A DNA stretch of 64,000 nucleotides from Chloroflexota bacterium (GTDB lineage: Bacteria; Chloroflexota; Anaerolineae; Aggregatilineales; J027), in assembly GCA_024434115.1 (NCBI GenBank), contig QMIT01000001.1, forward strand, positions 372,001 through 436,000, read 5' to 3'. The stretch's first letter is position 1, and each line of letters starts with the position of its first letter. Made by a program: the position numbers and the translations under genes. The notes beneath the pieces were generated by a model. That model was not told the origin of the DNA and made no database searches. It saw nothing but the letters and a program-made list of their open reading frames with translations. Below are positions 42,900 through 52,048 of this stretch, one piece after another.

Positions 42900-43496
42900 T
42901 CACGGAGCATACCCCAAGCGTGCTTCCAATTTTGTTTTGACTTCGGGCCATTCCTCGTCGGTGACACTGAAATAGACCGAATGGCGATAGTGGCCGTCGG
43001 GCATGATATAGTGATTGCGCAGCACACCTTCACGTTTTGCGCCGATTTTTTCAATGGCCCGTTGGCTCTGCAAATTGCGGGAATCGGTTTTGAGTTGTAG
43101 ACGGATGGCTTTGAGATTTTCAAAGGCATGGCGCAGCAGCAGATATTTGGCTTCGGGATTAATCGCTGTGCCCTGATGCGTTTTGCCAATCCATGTGCTG
43201 CCGATTTCGAGGCCGCGATGGGCAGGGCGAATTTCCATAAAGGTCGTCACGCCGACGGGCTGATTGGTTGCAACCTCGACTTGGCAAAACGGGCACATAT
43301 CGGGGACTGCCAACAGATTTTGCAGATACTTCCGAAAGCCCTCTAATGTCCATTCAGTGGGTATGGAGGCAAAATGTTGAAAAGTATCGGGCGACACGGC
43401 CTGCCATAACCCCTCGGCGTGGCGGTCAGCATAGAGTGGTTCAAGTCGCACAGCACGTCCGGTTAAGGTTAGGGGCGTTACCCAAGTTTGGCTCAT
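42900..43496 (-). CDS. GNAT acetyltransferase, RimJ/RimL type
   Basis: 198 aa from ATG 43496, which has GAGGA upstream (the frame is open to 43508). LTGRAVRLEPLYADRHAEGLW is the first strand-helix, EIGSTWIGKTHQGTAINPEAKYLLL is the acetyl-CoA loop region, and AIRLQLKTDSRNLQSQRAIEKIGA is motif A/B with the N-x-x-S-Q-R-A pattern of RimL-like proteins. It acetylates a protein N-terminus or a small amine. Confidence 0.88.
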   Translation of the reverse strand: MSQTWVTPLTLTGRAVRLEPLYADRHAEGLWQAVSPDTFQHFASIPTEWTLEGFRKYLQNLLAVPDMCPFCQVEVATNQPVGVTTFMEIRPAHRGLEIGSTWIGKTHQGTAINPEAKYLLLRHAFENLKAIRLQLKTDSRNLQSQRAIEKIGAKREGVLRNHYIMPDGHYRHSVYFSVTDEEWPEVKTKLEARLGYAP

Positions 43497-43508
43497 GGTT
43501 GTCCTCAA

Positions 43509-44222
43509 TTAGCGAAATAGTCCGAATACCCCGCGCAACTGCTCCATGCCCGTATAGATGGCGGCGGCGGTTTCTTCGGGGATGTAAATGACGTTCTTGA
43601 GTTGCAGTTCTGGAAAAGGGCTTCCCGGCAGATCGTCGGGGGTAAATCCGCCATGCAGCACGGGAATAATGCGTGTGTTTGGGGTTTCCAATGCCCATTG
43701 GATTTCACGCTGGCAGTATTCGGAATCTAATGTGGAAGGGCCGATGCAAGCGATCAATATATTGCTGTTTTTGACCCGTCGTTCGAGCAAGCTGTACCAT
43801 TCGTCGCCGGGGTCTATGCCACGAATATCTAAAAACGGCATAAAGCCATCTACGCGCAGTTCCGACCAGATGAATAGGGCAAGGGCGCTGCTGACGGAAC
43901 GGCGATAGGAGATAAATATCGAAACGGGGGGCGGAGCATTCAATAGTTCAAAAGTTTTGGGGGTTAATTGCACAACAATCGGGTTGCCTTCACGGGCGAT
44001 AGTCATGTAGCCAAGTGCCAGCATCAGGCTCAAGGCGGGCGGTTGGTTGTCCCAGACTTCTTGGATATATTGGCGTGGGCCGCTGTCGGTCAGTTCCCCC
44101 CGAAAATAGCTGAGACTGGCATCCCATTTTTCATTTATCGCCCCCCACGCAAGGTCATAGGCAAAACGTTGGATACGCTGGATGGGGTCTTTGGGCAGGG
44201 GCAAACCAAGCGGGTCGTCCAT
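43509..44222 (-). CDS. TIR-domain protein
   Basis: 237 aa. The N-terminal 95 residues are unrecognised, partly helical. Residues 99-237 form a TIR domain: VSIFISYRRS (box 1), FLDIRGIDPGDEWYSLLE (box 2/BB loop) and SEYCQREIQWA, where Glu173 is the expected NADase catalytic glutamate. Bacterial TIR proteins cleave NAD+ or make cyclic ADP-ribose signals in phage defence. The genes directly upstream encode a YcxB-like protein and an NB-ARC/TPR protein, resembling the parts of an NLR split over genes. Confidence 0.88.
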   Translation of the reverse strand: MDDPLGLPLPKDPIQRIQRFAYDLAWGAINEKWDASLSYFRGELTDSGPRQYIQEVWDNQPPALSLMLALGYMTIAREGNPIVVQLTPKTFELLNAPPPVSIFISYRRSVSSALALFIWSELRVDGFMPFLDIRGIDPGDEWYSLLERRVKNSNILIACIGPSTLDSEYCQREIQWALETPNTRIIPVLHGGFTPDDLPGSPFPELQLKNVIYIPEETAAAIYTGMEQLRGVFGLFR

Positions 44223-44248
44223 TGAATGACTCCGAAAATATTAGTATC

Positions 44249-44788
44249 TTAACGCTTGCGAAGTAAACCTCTATCTACGACCAGTCGCTCAAATGCTTCA
44301 ATATCCTCAGCCGATGCGAAGGATCGAAATGGAATCCACTGAAAGCTCTTTTTGTTGAGATATAAAAAGTAATAATCAGGCGATTTTGTTACTTTTCGAT
44401 ATTCTGTCCATCGCACACGGGATTGATTGCTTTGATCATCTTGCACTTGTACAAATTCTGGGTCAAATTCGAAAACAACCGAGTGGCCGAAAGCGCCGCT
44501 TTTGGTTAACTTTGATAGTTGAAATCGAGCATCAAGTTGTTTGATTCCGATGCTACCAGCTATGATTAGAGTAAGTAGACCCAAACCCGCTAGTAATGGA
44601 ATAATCCCCGGATTTTTACCATTTTGACTAGCGCTAGTCATATACGAAAGCAAAAAACATACGATCATTAGCGCAAAAAGTCCCCATTGAACTATGTCTT
44701 GAGACCCTATGCGATGGCCTGCGCGTACAACTTTATGGAGATCATCCGGTGTCGTTTGGATAGGGGTGGTTTTAATCGTCATATTCAC
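44249..44788 (-). CDS. YcxB-like membrane protein
   Basis: 179 aa. Two close membrane helices (WGLFALMIVCFLLSYM and GIIPLLAGLGLLTLIIAGSI) are followed by a cytoplasmic beta-rich domain. Its VRWTEYRKVTKSPDYYFLYL and SFQWIPFRSFAS match the YcxB-like C-terminal domain. Function of the family unknown. It lies between the NB-ARC/TPR and TIR genes, 8 bp from the former. Confidence 0.75.
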   Translation of the reverse strand: MNMTIKTTPIQTTPDDLHKVVRAGHRIGSQDIVQWGLFALMIVCFLLSYMTSASQNGKNPGIIPLLAGLGLLTLIIAGSIGIKQLDARFQLSKLTKSGAFGHSVVFEFDPEFVQVQDDQSNQSRVRWTEYRKVTKSPDYYFLYLNKKSFQWIPFRSFASAEDIEAFERLVVDRGLLRKR

Positions 44789-44796
44789 CTGTAGAT

Positions 44797-47187
44797 TTAA
44801 GTATTCGCCTCATACGCGGCTTGGGCGTAGACCTGCAAATCGCTTTCAATAGGAGCAAAAGTGTACCCTTCGCGTATTAAGCGATCATAACGCCCTTTGG
44901 CACGGCCCAAAAAGCGCAGGGCATCGTCGGAGGGGTCAAGGTCTACCGAGGCTTCTAACAGCCGGATGGCCTGTGGTAGTTGACCCGCATCAGTCAAGAG
45001 CAGTCGTCCCAAATCGAGGGTGATCTGGGCAATCGAGGCTCGGTCTCCGGCGACGAGTGCCAAATAAAGCGCCTGCCGACTGTAATAAATGGCCCAATCG
45101 TAATAGCTCTCGGCTTCGGCAACAAACGCCAGATTGCTCAATTGAAAACGCTCATCCTCAATATCGCCCATTTCGCGGGCGATTTGCAGTGCCAGCATAT
45201 GCCGCTGACCTGCTTCTTTCCAGCGGCCCATGCGACCAAAGGCCGTGCCGAGATTGCCCAAAGCGCGACCCTGTAAATCGCGCCGCCCGACCTGTTCAAA
45301 ACGAGCAGCGGATTGGGCCAGCACAATCGTGGCTTCTTGAAAATCGCCCTTGTCTAGGAGGGTCGTGGCGAGTTTGCCCTGTGCTAGACCAATGGCTACG
45401 GCATCACCCGATTTTTTAAGTATCTCGACTGCTTCCTGATAGATTCTCAGGGCGTTGTCATAGTCACCCTCCAGAACATAGGCATCGCCCATCACGATGA
45501 CGATCCGCCCTTTGCGACCCGGATAGTGTTCGCCGTTAATCATTTCCATTGCATGTTGGGCCGCTTCGATGGCCTGCTGGGGTTCATTCATGGTCAGCAA
45601 CACCGCCGCCAAATTTTCATAGGTCATCAAACGTCGGGCCTCGTCATTGAGTTCTTGGCTTAGAGTGACGGCCAGTTGATATTTGGGTACAGCGAGTTCG
45701 GGTTGCTTGTGGCGAGTGTACCAATCGCCCAATGCCATCGCCAATTTAAGTGCCTGTGCTCGATTGCTATTGGCAGTGGCTTCTTCGAGGGCAATTTCAA
45801 GCGTCTCCCGCGATAGGGTGCGGATAGACTCGGTATCAATCACCATACGAGTCGGCTCGTCGGGTGGGAGAGGGGGTAAATCGGGTGGCAGGGTTTTAAA
45901 TTCTTGGGTCGCTTCCGGCACAAAAGGCTTAATAGATTGCCCCGGTCTTTCAGATTGGCTGGTCAGCAGTCGCCCAAGCAGTGCATAAAATCCCTGATAG
46001 CCGCGTGCGTGAATAACGTTTTGCGTGCCATGCTGTCCCAATAGTTTAAACAGAGTCTCCAGTGTATCAAATTGCTGTGTCGTGGCGGCGTAACGGGCTG
46101 TGCCCCATAAGTTATCCATCTCACGTGCCAGATGGTCATAGGCGGTTGGATCAGGTTCACCCGCGTGCAGCTTCACAAATTTCATAGTGTTGTTCAAAAT
46201 GCGGTTGCGGGTGGCTTCCAATTTATTCTGGGCCTGCAAACGTGAACGGGCAAATGTCCGTGCCAGATCATGCACACGATAAAAGGGTGGGTGGTCAGCA
46301 AGGCGGATTTCATCGCAAAATCCGCGCTTGACAAGGTGTTGAAGAATCCCCGGTAGGGTGCGTTCTGACACTCCACTGATCGCGCTTAATAATGGGATGC
46401 CAATGCGATCAGTGAATAATGATCCTAGCAGCAAAAATAACCCCTGTGCTGGCGCATCCAATAATCCATAGGCCGCCGCCAAAACCCCTAGCGTTCGGTT
46501 TTCGGGGCCAACGGGGGTTTCGGGCAGCAGGCTGGTAAAATGCGTCTGGGTGACATTGGCATTGGTGATTTGATTAGCCGCTACCACGAGGCCAAGAGGG
46601 TGTCCTTGAATGTAATGCAGGAACGGTGCGAGTAGGGCGGTACGGGTTTGTTCATCTAACTGGGCGGCATGACGATAAAATTGTTCAGCATCTTTGTCAT
46701 TCAGCTTATCTAACTGAAAAATCGTCCATTGGCCGTCTACTGGAACGCCGCTGGTCATGATGACGGGATGATGGGGGGGAATGCACTGTTTCAAAAATTG
46801 GGTAATTACCCCAACTGACAATGGCCCATCTAGGACAAGCAGGGGGCGATTTTGCTCCAATAGGGCTTGCGCCATATCCAGTTGGGTGGAGACATCATCC
46901 GTTGCTAAGGCTGAAATCCCATAGGTGCGTGCCACCCGATTGGACAGCATCAGAACGTCGTCATAATAAACCGGAAACCATAACACACCGCCGGGGCGCT
47001 CTACAAACTGCGCGGCGACACTAGCAGCCAACCCACGCCGCCCAATTCCTGATGCTCCATAGAGCCAAACAACATCCCCCGCCGCCGCTAAATCACGCAG
47101 GCGTTTCAGTTCACCTGCTCGGCCAAAAAGCGGATTAGGAGGTGTGACGGGCAGCACCTCAACCGAATGAATGGGTTTTTCCAGCAT
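44797..47187 (-). CDS. NB-ARC-like/STAND protein with TPR repeats and altered P-loop
   Basis: 796 aa. NPLFGRAGELKRLRDLA opens an AP-ATPase/NB-ARC domain. The P-loop position reads GASGIGRRG, so the Lys and Ser/Thr of GxxGxGK[ST] are both Arg. Walker B is LLVLDG, and QGHPLGLVVAANQI matches the GLPLA motif. A winged helix follows, then about ten TPR-like repeats from residue 460 (ALKLAMALGDWYTRHKQPEL and similar). STAND proteins sense ligands through repeats and signal after nucleotide exchange; this one may bind nucleotide poorly or not at all. Upstream of, and probably cotranscribed with, the YcxB-like and TIR genes. Confidence 0.85.
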   Translation of the reverse strand: MLEKPIHSVEVLPVTPPNPLFGRAGELKRLRDLAAAGDVVWLYGASGIGRRGLAASVAAQFVERPGGVLWFPVYYDDVLMLSNRVARTYGISALATDDVSTQLDMAQALLEQNRPLLVLDGPLSVGVITQFLKQCIPPHHPVIMTSGVPVDGQWTIFQLDKLNDKDAEQFYRHAAQLDEQTRTALLAPFLHYIQGHPLGLVVAANQITNANVTQTHFTSLLPETPVGPENRTLGVLAAAYGLLDAPAQGLFLLLGSLFTDRIGIPLLSAISGVSERTLPGILQHLVKRGFCDEIRLADHPPFYRVHDLARTFARSRLQAQNKLEATRNRILNNTMKFVKLHAGEPDPTAYDHLAREMDNLWGTARYAATTQQFDTLETLFKLLGQHGTQNVIHARGYQGFYALLGRLLTSQSERPGQSIKPFVPEATQEFKTLPPDLPPLPPDEPTRMVIDTESIRTLSRETLEIALEEATANSNRAQALKLAMALGDWYTRHKQPELAVPKYQLAVTLSQELNDEARRLMTYENLAAVLLTMNEPQQAIEAAQHAMEMINGEHYPGRKGRIVIVMGDAYVLEGDYDNALRIYQEAVEILKKSGDAVAIGLAQGKLATTLLDKGDFQEATIVLAQSAARFEQVGRRDLQGRALGNLGTAFGRMGRWKEAGQRHMLALQIAREMGDIEDERFQLSNLAFVAEAESYYDWAIYYSRQALYLALVAGDRASIAQITLDLGRLLLTDAGQLPQAIRLLEASVDLDPSDDALRFLGRAKGRYDRLIREGYTFAPIESDLQVYAQAAYEANT

Positions 47188-47245
47188 GGGTTAGCTCGAT
47201 TAGTGGTGATTGCAAAATGATTATTTAGTTGACAAAATTTATAGC

Positions 47246-47500
47246 CTAGTTGTTCTCTGGCGGCAGCACCGATGGAAGGTCGCTTTCGGGCACGTCTTTC
47301 CATTTCAGGCCTTCTTCGGGCAACAGCACCGGAATACCATCCCGGATGGGATATTTATAACCAGAATCGTCACAGACTAGCCACATATTGTTGACCAAAC
47401 GCAGTCGTCCGGGATCATCCCCTTTGGTTTTGTCATGCACGCCGACTGGGCAGCGGAGGATATTCAATAAGTCTTCGGAAATTGGCGCTTGATTGCCCAT
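47246..47500 (-). CDS. Trm112/YcaR-like small protein
   Basis: 85 aa from ATG 47500; starts at 47512 and 47545 are also possible. SEDLLNILRCPVG (Trm112: LLxxLxCPxC), WLVCDDSGYKYPIRDGIPVLLPEE matches the second half of the Trm112/UPF0434 fold (YPIxDGIPxML). Only two of the usual four zinc cysteines remain, so zinc binding may be lost. Members activate methyltransferases as small partner subunits. Confidence 0.8.
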   Translation of the reverse strand: MGNQAPISEDLLNILRCPVGVHDKTKGDDPGRLRLVNNMWLVCDDSGYKYPIRDGIPVLLPEEGLKWKDVPESDLPSVLPPENN

Positions 47501-47637
47501 GAAAATAGCCATCCTTCTCTGGTGAATTTCAAAAGTCGTTTTCAATTATACAAAAATTGTGCAAAATTACCCGCCTCTGTACAAAGGTGTGGCAAAATAA
47601 GAAGTTGAAAAACGGTTGAGATTTCGGATTAATTCAG

Positions 47638-47664
47638 TTGACTTTTAACGCTTGTCGTTATAGT
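47638..47664 (+). promoter_or_regulatory. Candidate promoter of the response-regulator gene
   Basis: TTGACT (47638-47643), a short 15-bp spacer and TATAGT (47659-47664), 45 bp before the start codon. Confidence 0.4.
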
Positions 47665-47709
47665 CTGAAGGCTTGATGTTTTACGACTACATGAGGAAGT
47701 AGGTAGGTC

Positions 47710-48078
47710 ATGCAGCATATTCTAATAGTCGAAGATAACCGCGACATTGCTGCGTTGTACCAGCGTGCCTTGTTTAAATATCAGCATACTCTGGTCAGCA
47801 GTGCCGAGAAAGCACTCGAAAAACTAAAAGATCAGACTTATGACCTCATTATTTTGGATCTGCACCTTGCGGAGATGTCGGGTTTACATTTATTGGAACA
47901 TATCCGAACCCAACCCGATGGTGAAAAAGTCAAGGTTTTTGCTATTTCGGCTGATGATCTGCTCAAGCCCAAATGCGAGGCACTTGGCATTCAGGCATGG
48001 ATGACCAAACCAATTGAGATTGATGTGTTTATGGAGACAGTAGATCGTTGGGTAAATCAACCTGCAACCCACAAGTAG
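47710..48078 (+). CDS. Stand-alone response regulator receiver (CheY-like)
   Basis: 122 aa, a receiver domain only. HILIVEDNRDIAALY supplies the acidic pair (Glu9-Asp10), LIILDLHLAEMSG the phospho-accepting Asp51, FAISADD the Ser/Thr switch residue, and WMTKPIEIDVF the conserved Lys. No output domain, so it acts by protein contact or phosphorelay. No kinase is adjacent. Confidence 0.92.
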   Translation: MQHILIVEDNRDIAALYQRALFKYQHTLVSSAEKALEKLKDQTYDLIILDLHLAEMSGLHLLEHIRTQPDGEKVKVFAISADDLLKPKCEALGIQAWMTKPIEIDVFMETVDRWVNQPATHK

Positions 48079-48082
48079 ACGC

Positions 48083-48110
48083 TGGACAATTACCCCGTAA
48101 CGTGTAAAAT
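48083..48110 (+). promoter_or_regulatory. Candidate promoter of the PstS-like gene
   Basis: TGGACA (48083-48088), a 16-bp spacer and TAAAAT (48105-48110). Confidence 0.5.
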
Positions 48111-48214
48111 CACCCTTCGGTTTTAGCTTATTAGCACAAGAATATCCCACCTACGGCGTGGCCTTTGACGATGGGACACGCTGCTTTCTGTCACGTTTCT
48201 TTTCGGAGGCTTTC

Positions 48215-50548
48215 ATGACTAACCTGTTCCGGCGTACCCTCCATGCGGCGTTACTTTTGACGCTGGTACTGATGGCAGGGTTGCCTACTTATCAAACCCG
48301 CACCAGCTTTGCGCAAGATGATGGCTCTAATGAAGTCGTCGTGGCGGGGTCACGTTATGTGCAAGACCTGCTGCAACGATTGGCGGACAACTACAATGCG
48401 GCGGCAGAAAACGATACAACTGTCCAATTTGATGCGCAGGGTAATGCGGACGGCTTTACACGGTTGTGCGGTGGAGTTGTGGATGCAGTCATGGCGACTG
48501 AACCGATTTCCGATGAACAACTGCTGGTCTGCGATACCAATGCAGTGGAATTTGTGGAATTGGTGCTGGCCTATGAAGCGTTGGTACTTGTCCCCAGCGC
48601 TGGTGCCCCAGCGACTTGCATTGACCAATCCAGCCTGCCAAGCGTACTCGGTGAGGGTGGAGCAGCCCAACTCAATTGGTCAGTTATCAACCCAACCGCA
48701 ACCCCGGGTGACATTACCCTGTATGGCCCAAATCCTGAAAGCCAAACAGTTGTTGGTTTCCTTGCTTCGCTGCTGCCAGACGCGCCGCGCACGGATTATA
48801 CTCAATATGAATCCCCTCAAGCGGTTGTGGATATACTCAAAGACCCAGCCAGCATGAGTGTGGCGTTTATGACGTTTGCTGAATGGTCAGGGCTTGAAGA
48901 TCAAGGCGGTTTGACCCCCTTGCAAGTCAGTACCGATCAATTGCTAACCTGTCTTTCGCCGGATGAGGGCACGATTGCTGCTGGGACGTATCCCTTCCGC
49001 CGCCAATTGATGCTGTATGTCAATGTGAGTGCCTTCGACAAAGCCAATTTTGTTGAATTTGCTAAATACGCGGTGGGTGCGGATGGTCTGCCAGTGGTGG
49101 ACGATGAATTTAACTTCACCGTGCCTGTCCAAGCAGTGTTGGATCGCGGCCTCAACAATATTACTGGCCCGATTGTAGGGCGTACATTTACCCGCCCCAA
49201 TTCCCCAGTGACGCTGAATACTGCTGCTGAGGGTTCGGTGACCGTCAACGGTACGGGTTTGGCATCAACCGCCACTAAACCCATTTATGATTCCTTTACG
49301 GGAACCTATGCCAATGTTGACCTGACGGTTGGCGCGATGACCAATGACCAAAGTTGGGGCGCATTCTGCGCCGGGACAGCCTCGGTGATTCAAGTCAATC
49401 GTCCTCCGACAGAAGCCGAATTAGCCACCTGCACCGAAAACAACATTGACCCCTATACCATCAATTTTGGTGCTCAGGCAGTTGTGCTGGTTGTGAAGGC
49501 CGATTCTGATCTGCCCGTGTGCCTCGATTACAGCCAATTGTCGGCTATGCTGGTACAAAATGTGCTTGATCCACAAGCTGGCACATTGAATCCTGAAGCC
49601 ACTGCCGAAGCAACAGAGGTCGTCCCAACGGAAGTGCCTACGGAAGCCGTCACCGAAATTCCGACGGCAGAACCCACCGAAGTCCCTACGGAAGCACCTG
49701 CTGACACCACGCCTGAAGCGACAGAAGCTCCCTTTGTGCCGCTTGACCCCGCCAAACTGCAAGGGCCTGCTCGTTGGAACGAAATCAATCCCGAATGGCC
49801 TGATCGCCAACTATTGGTGCTGGCTCCCAGCTTAGGTGCGATTGAAACCGACTTGATTTTGGCAACGGTGACTGATGGTCAGCAAGTGCTGCGTCGCACC
49901 GATGCCCCCATTGTTCAGATGTCGCCTGTCAACACCCCCAACGCATCCGGGGCGACGGATATTCCCGATCTGCAATATCGTGTTGGCGCTACCGCACATT
50001 TTGATGGCGCGATTACTTATGCCCTGTGGACGGCTTTCCAATCCGACCCCGGCAAAGATGGGGTACGGGTCGTCCAGATTGACGCTGGTAATGGGTGTAT
50101 TGAGCCAACCGCCGAGACTATTCTTGATGGCAGCTATCCGTTCTCCTATAGCTCGATGCTGGTCTTCTCGAAGGCAGCGTTGAATGATGATGTGGTGGCC
50201 GCGCTCTTATGGCAGGCCTTCAACAGTGATGCGCTGATTCAGATTGAAACCCTCGGCCTCGTTGGGTTTGATCGGGCTGCACTGGAAGCCGAACGCGAAG
50301 GCATCTTCACGATGATTGAGGAAGCTCGTCGTGCCGCAGCAGAAGCCGATCCTGATGCCGAATCCGGCGATGCTACCCCCGAAGCAACTGAGGAAGTGAC
50401 TGAAACGCCTACTGAAACCCCAACCGAAGAACCTACGGAAACGGCAACTGAGACCGCAACCGAAGTTCCCACTGAGATTCCAACCGAGGTGCCAACTGAG
50501 TTACCAACGGCAGAACCTACTGAAGCCCCAACTCAGGCGGCTCAATAG
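48215..50548 (+). CDS. Secreted PstS-like protein with two binding modules and Thr/Pro/Glu linkers
   Basis: The start is ATG 48215, with GGAGG at 48205-48209; the frame opens earlier at 48158. The signal peptide ends near TSFAQ. The first module (about 35-300) resembles phosphate-binding PstS-like proteins (VVVAGSRYVQDLLQRLADNY, TRLCGGVVDAVMATEPIS). A linker of TE-VPTE type units is followed by a second partial module (LQGPARWNEINPEWPDRQLLVLAPS) that matches the same part of the first. The C-terminal 60 residues are again Thr/Pro/Glu repeats. No Pst transporter genes are adjacent, so it may bind anions for sensing or surface functions. Confidence 0.75.
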   Translation: MTNLFRRTLHAALLLTLVLMAGLPTYQTRTSFAQDDGSNEVVVAGSRYVQDLLQRLADNYNAAAENDTTVQFDAQGNADGFTRLCGGVVDAVMATEPISDEQLLVCDTNAVEFVELVLAYEALVLVPSAGAPATCIDQSSLPSVLGEGGAAQLNWSVINPTATPGDITLYGPNPESQTVVGFLASLLPDAPRTDYTQYESPQAVVDILKDPASMSVAFMTFAEWSGLEDQGGLTPLQVSTDQLLTCLSPDEGTIAAGTYPFRRQLMLYVNVSAFDKANFVEFAKYAVGADGLPVVDDEFNFTVPVQAVLDRGLNNITGPIVGRTFTRPNSPVTLNTAAEGSVTVNGTGLASTATKPIYDSFTGTYANVDLTVGAMTNDQSWGAFCAGTASVIQVNRPPTEAELATCTENNIDPYTINFGAQAVVLVVKADSDLPVCLDYSQLSAMLVQNVLDPQAGTLNPEATAEATEVVPTEVPTEAVTEIPTAEPTEVPTEAPADTTPEATEAPFVPLDPAKLQGPARWNEINPEWPDRQLLVLAPSLGAIETDLILATVTDGQQVLRRTDAPIVQMSPVNTPNASGATDIPDLQYRVGATAHFDGAITYALWTAFQSDPGKDGVRVVQIDAGNGCIEPTAETILDGSYPFSYSSMLVFSKAALNDDVVAALLWQAFNSDALIQIETLGLVGFDRAALEAEREGIFTMIEEARRAAAEADPDAESGDATPEATEEVTETPTETPTEEPTETATETATEVPTEIPTEVPTELPTAEPTEAPTQAAQ
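50383..50539 (+). repeat. Degenerate Thr/Pro/Glu-coding repeat
   Basis: About 50 codons encode units such as TETPTEEPTE and TEVPTEIPTE, with variable synonymous codons; a similar shorter run lies at about 49600-49735 in the same gene. It probably forms an extended wall-spanning tail. Confidence 0.75.
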
Positions 50549-50570
50549 ATAAGGTCGCAAGGATATAACG

Positions 50571-50603
50571 AGGGCGGGCGAATGACCTGCCCTTTTTATT
50601 TTT
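50571..50603 (+). terminator. Rho-independent terminator after the PstS-like gene
   Basis: AGGGCGGG (50571-50578) pairs with CCTGCCCT (50586-50593) with one G-U, followed by TTTTATTTTT. Confidence 0.85.
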
Positions 50604-50668
50604 GCAAAGCCTTTTGGTTTGATAGATAATGTTTTCAAAACACCCATCCAATCAGCGAGGAATTTCTG

Positions 50669-51979
50669 ATGCGCGGTGCAAATCTACGATTGTTGTTGCT
50701 TTGCCTGCTGGTCTTGACTTTGATGCCTATAGGGTCGGTTAGTATACGACCTGCTTTTGCTCGTCAATCGGAACCATTTGCGGTGGTGGCGAATGATGCT
50801 CTTGCCGAACGGATGAGTCGGGCGCTCATTGATGCCTATCCCTACGGCGGATTTGAGACACGGCGCAGTTCCGAGGCGACTCTCACCAATTTGTGTGCGG
50901 GTGAATTTTTGGTACTTGCCACAACAACACCCCCAACGGCTGAAGAATTTGCGGATTGCCCTACCGCCGTAGAGCTTATTGTGGCGATTGATGGTTCGGT
51001 GGTTATCATTTCGACACAGGTAGATTTTTTGCTTTGTCTTGAAGCCGAACAATTAAAAACCCTCTTTGGTACAAATGGCCCGCGTGATGCCGAAACATGG
51101 AATCAATTAAATCCTGATTTCCCAGAGCGGCGTGTCAGCGTTTTTGCGACCAACGACCAAGACGTGGAAGATTTCTTTTTTCAGCGCGTGATCGGGGAGG
51201 ATAGCGGTCAACGGCGTGGCATTGAGGCGTTTGGCGACGAACCCTATCGTCAAATTAATACGCGGCAGGGCGGGATTGGGTTTGTACCGCTATCCGAATA
51301 TTTTAGCAGTCCACCCACCTACAGCGTCGTGCCCTTAAATAACGGGACGAGCTGCCAACTGCCAACGGAACGGACTATCGCGGAAGGTGACTATCCGGCT
51401 GCTGGCCCAGTGTATTGGTATATTAGTCGAGATGCTTCCCTGCCTGCTTCGGAAATCTCCACCTTGCTAGCCTTTGTTTTTGGCGAGGAGGGTGCTGCCG
51501 CCATTCAATCGAGTGGAGGATGGTCTGTACCTCCAGATTTGACTAGCCTCTCGTTGCGCAATCTCCAAGATGGGGTGATGGGGCCGGTGTTGTCTGGTGA
51601 TAACGGCCCAGATTTTGTAGTGCGCTTGACATGGGAAACCAGCCACGACCTTGATTTGGGCCTCTATTTGCCGGGAGGCACTGAGGTTAATTTTACCAAT
51701 CCAGCTGAACCGGGATTCTATCGCCAATCGGACAGCGGGAATGACTATTGCTCAACATCCGCTGCCAGCCCTCAAGAGCAAATCGTCGCGCTCGATGGAA
51801 TCGCCTATCCCACCGATTATTTGGCCTATGTTCAGCTTTCGTTGGCGTGTGGAAATGAAGAAACCACTGCTGCCTTTACCGTAGAATTTTTGATTGATGG
51901 GCAGGTTGTGGACTCAGCAGAAGGCAGTATTGGAGAGGGCGAGAATCCCTTTGTCGTGACGTTTACCTATCCGGGCTAG
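50669..51979 (+). CDS. Second secreted PstS-like protein with C-terminal beta domain
   Basis: 436 aa. A signal peptide (LLLLCLLVLTLMPIGSVS) ends near AFARQ. The binding module has the same signature blocks as its neighbour (ATLTNLCAGEFLVLATTTPP and DAETWNQLNPDFPERRVSVFA), but only one module. The last 130 residues are a beta-sandwich (VVRLTWETSHDLDLGLYLPGG), similar to domains in extracellular proteins that bind polymers. It is separated from the previous gene by a terminator but clearly a diverged paralogue. Ligand unknown. Confidence 0.75.
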   Translation: MRGANLRLLLLCLLVLTLMPIGSVSIRPAFARQSEPFAVVANDALAERMSRALIDAYPYGGFETRRSSEATLTNLCAGEFLVLATTTPPTAEEFADCPTAVELIVAIDGSVVIISTQVDFLLCLEAEQLKTLFGTNGPRDAETWNQLNPDFPERRVSVFATNDQDVEDFFFQRVIGEDSGQRRGIEAFGDEPYRQINTRQGGIGFVPLSEYFSSPPTYSVVPLNNGTSCQLPTERTIAEGDYPAAGPVYWYISRDASLPASEISTLLAFVFGEEGAAAIQSSGGWSVPPDLTSLSLRNLQDGVMGPVLSGDNGPDFVVRLTWETSHDLDLGLYLPGGTEVNFTNPAEPGFYRQSDSGNDYCSTSAASPQEQIVALDGIAYPTDYLAYVQLSLACGNEETTAAFTVEFLIDGQVVDSAEGSIGEGENPFVVTFTYPG

Positions 51980-51999
51980 GTAATCTGCTTGCTGGAACC

Positions 52000-52029
52000 A
52001 AAAAGGCCGATCTGATTGTCGGCCTTTTT
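52000..52029. terminator. Bidirectional terminator
   Basis: AAAAAGGCCGA (52000-52010), 8-nt loop, TCGGCCTTTTT (52019-52029): a symmetrical terminator between convergent genes. Confidence 0.9.
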
Positions 52030-52048
52030 AGTATCATGGCCTATTCGA

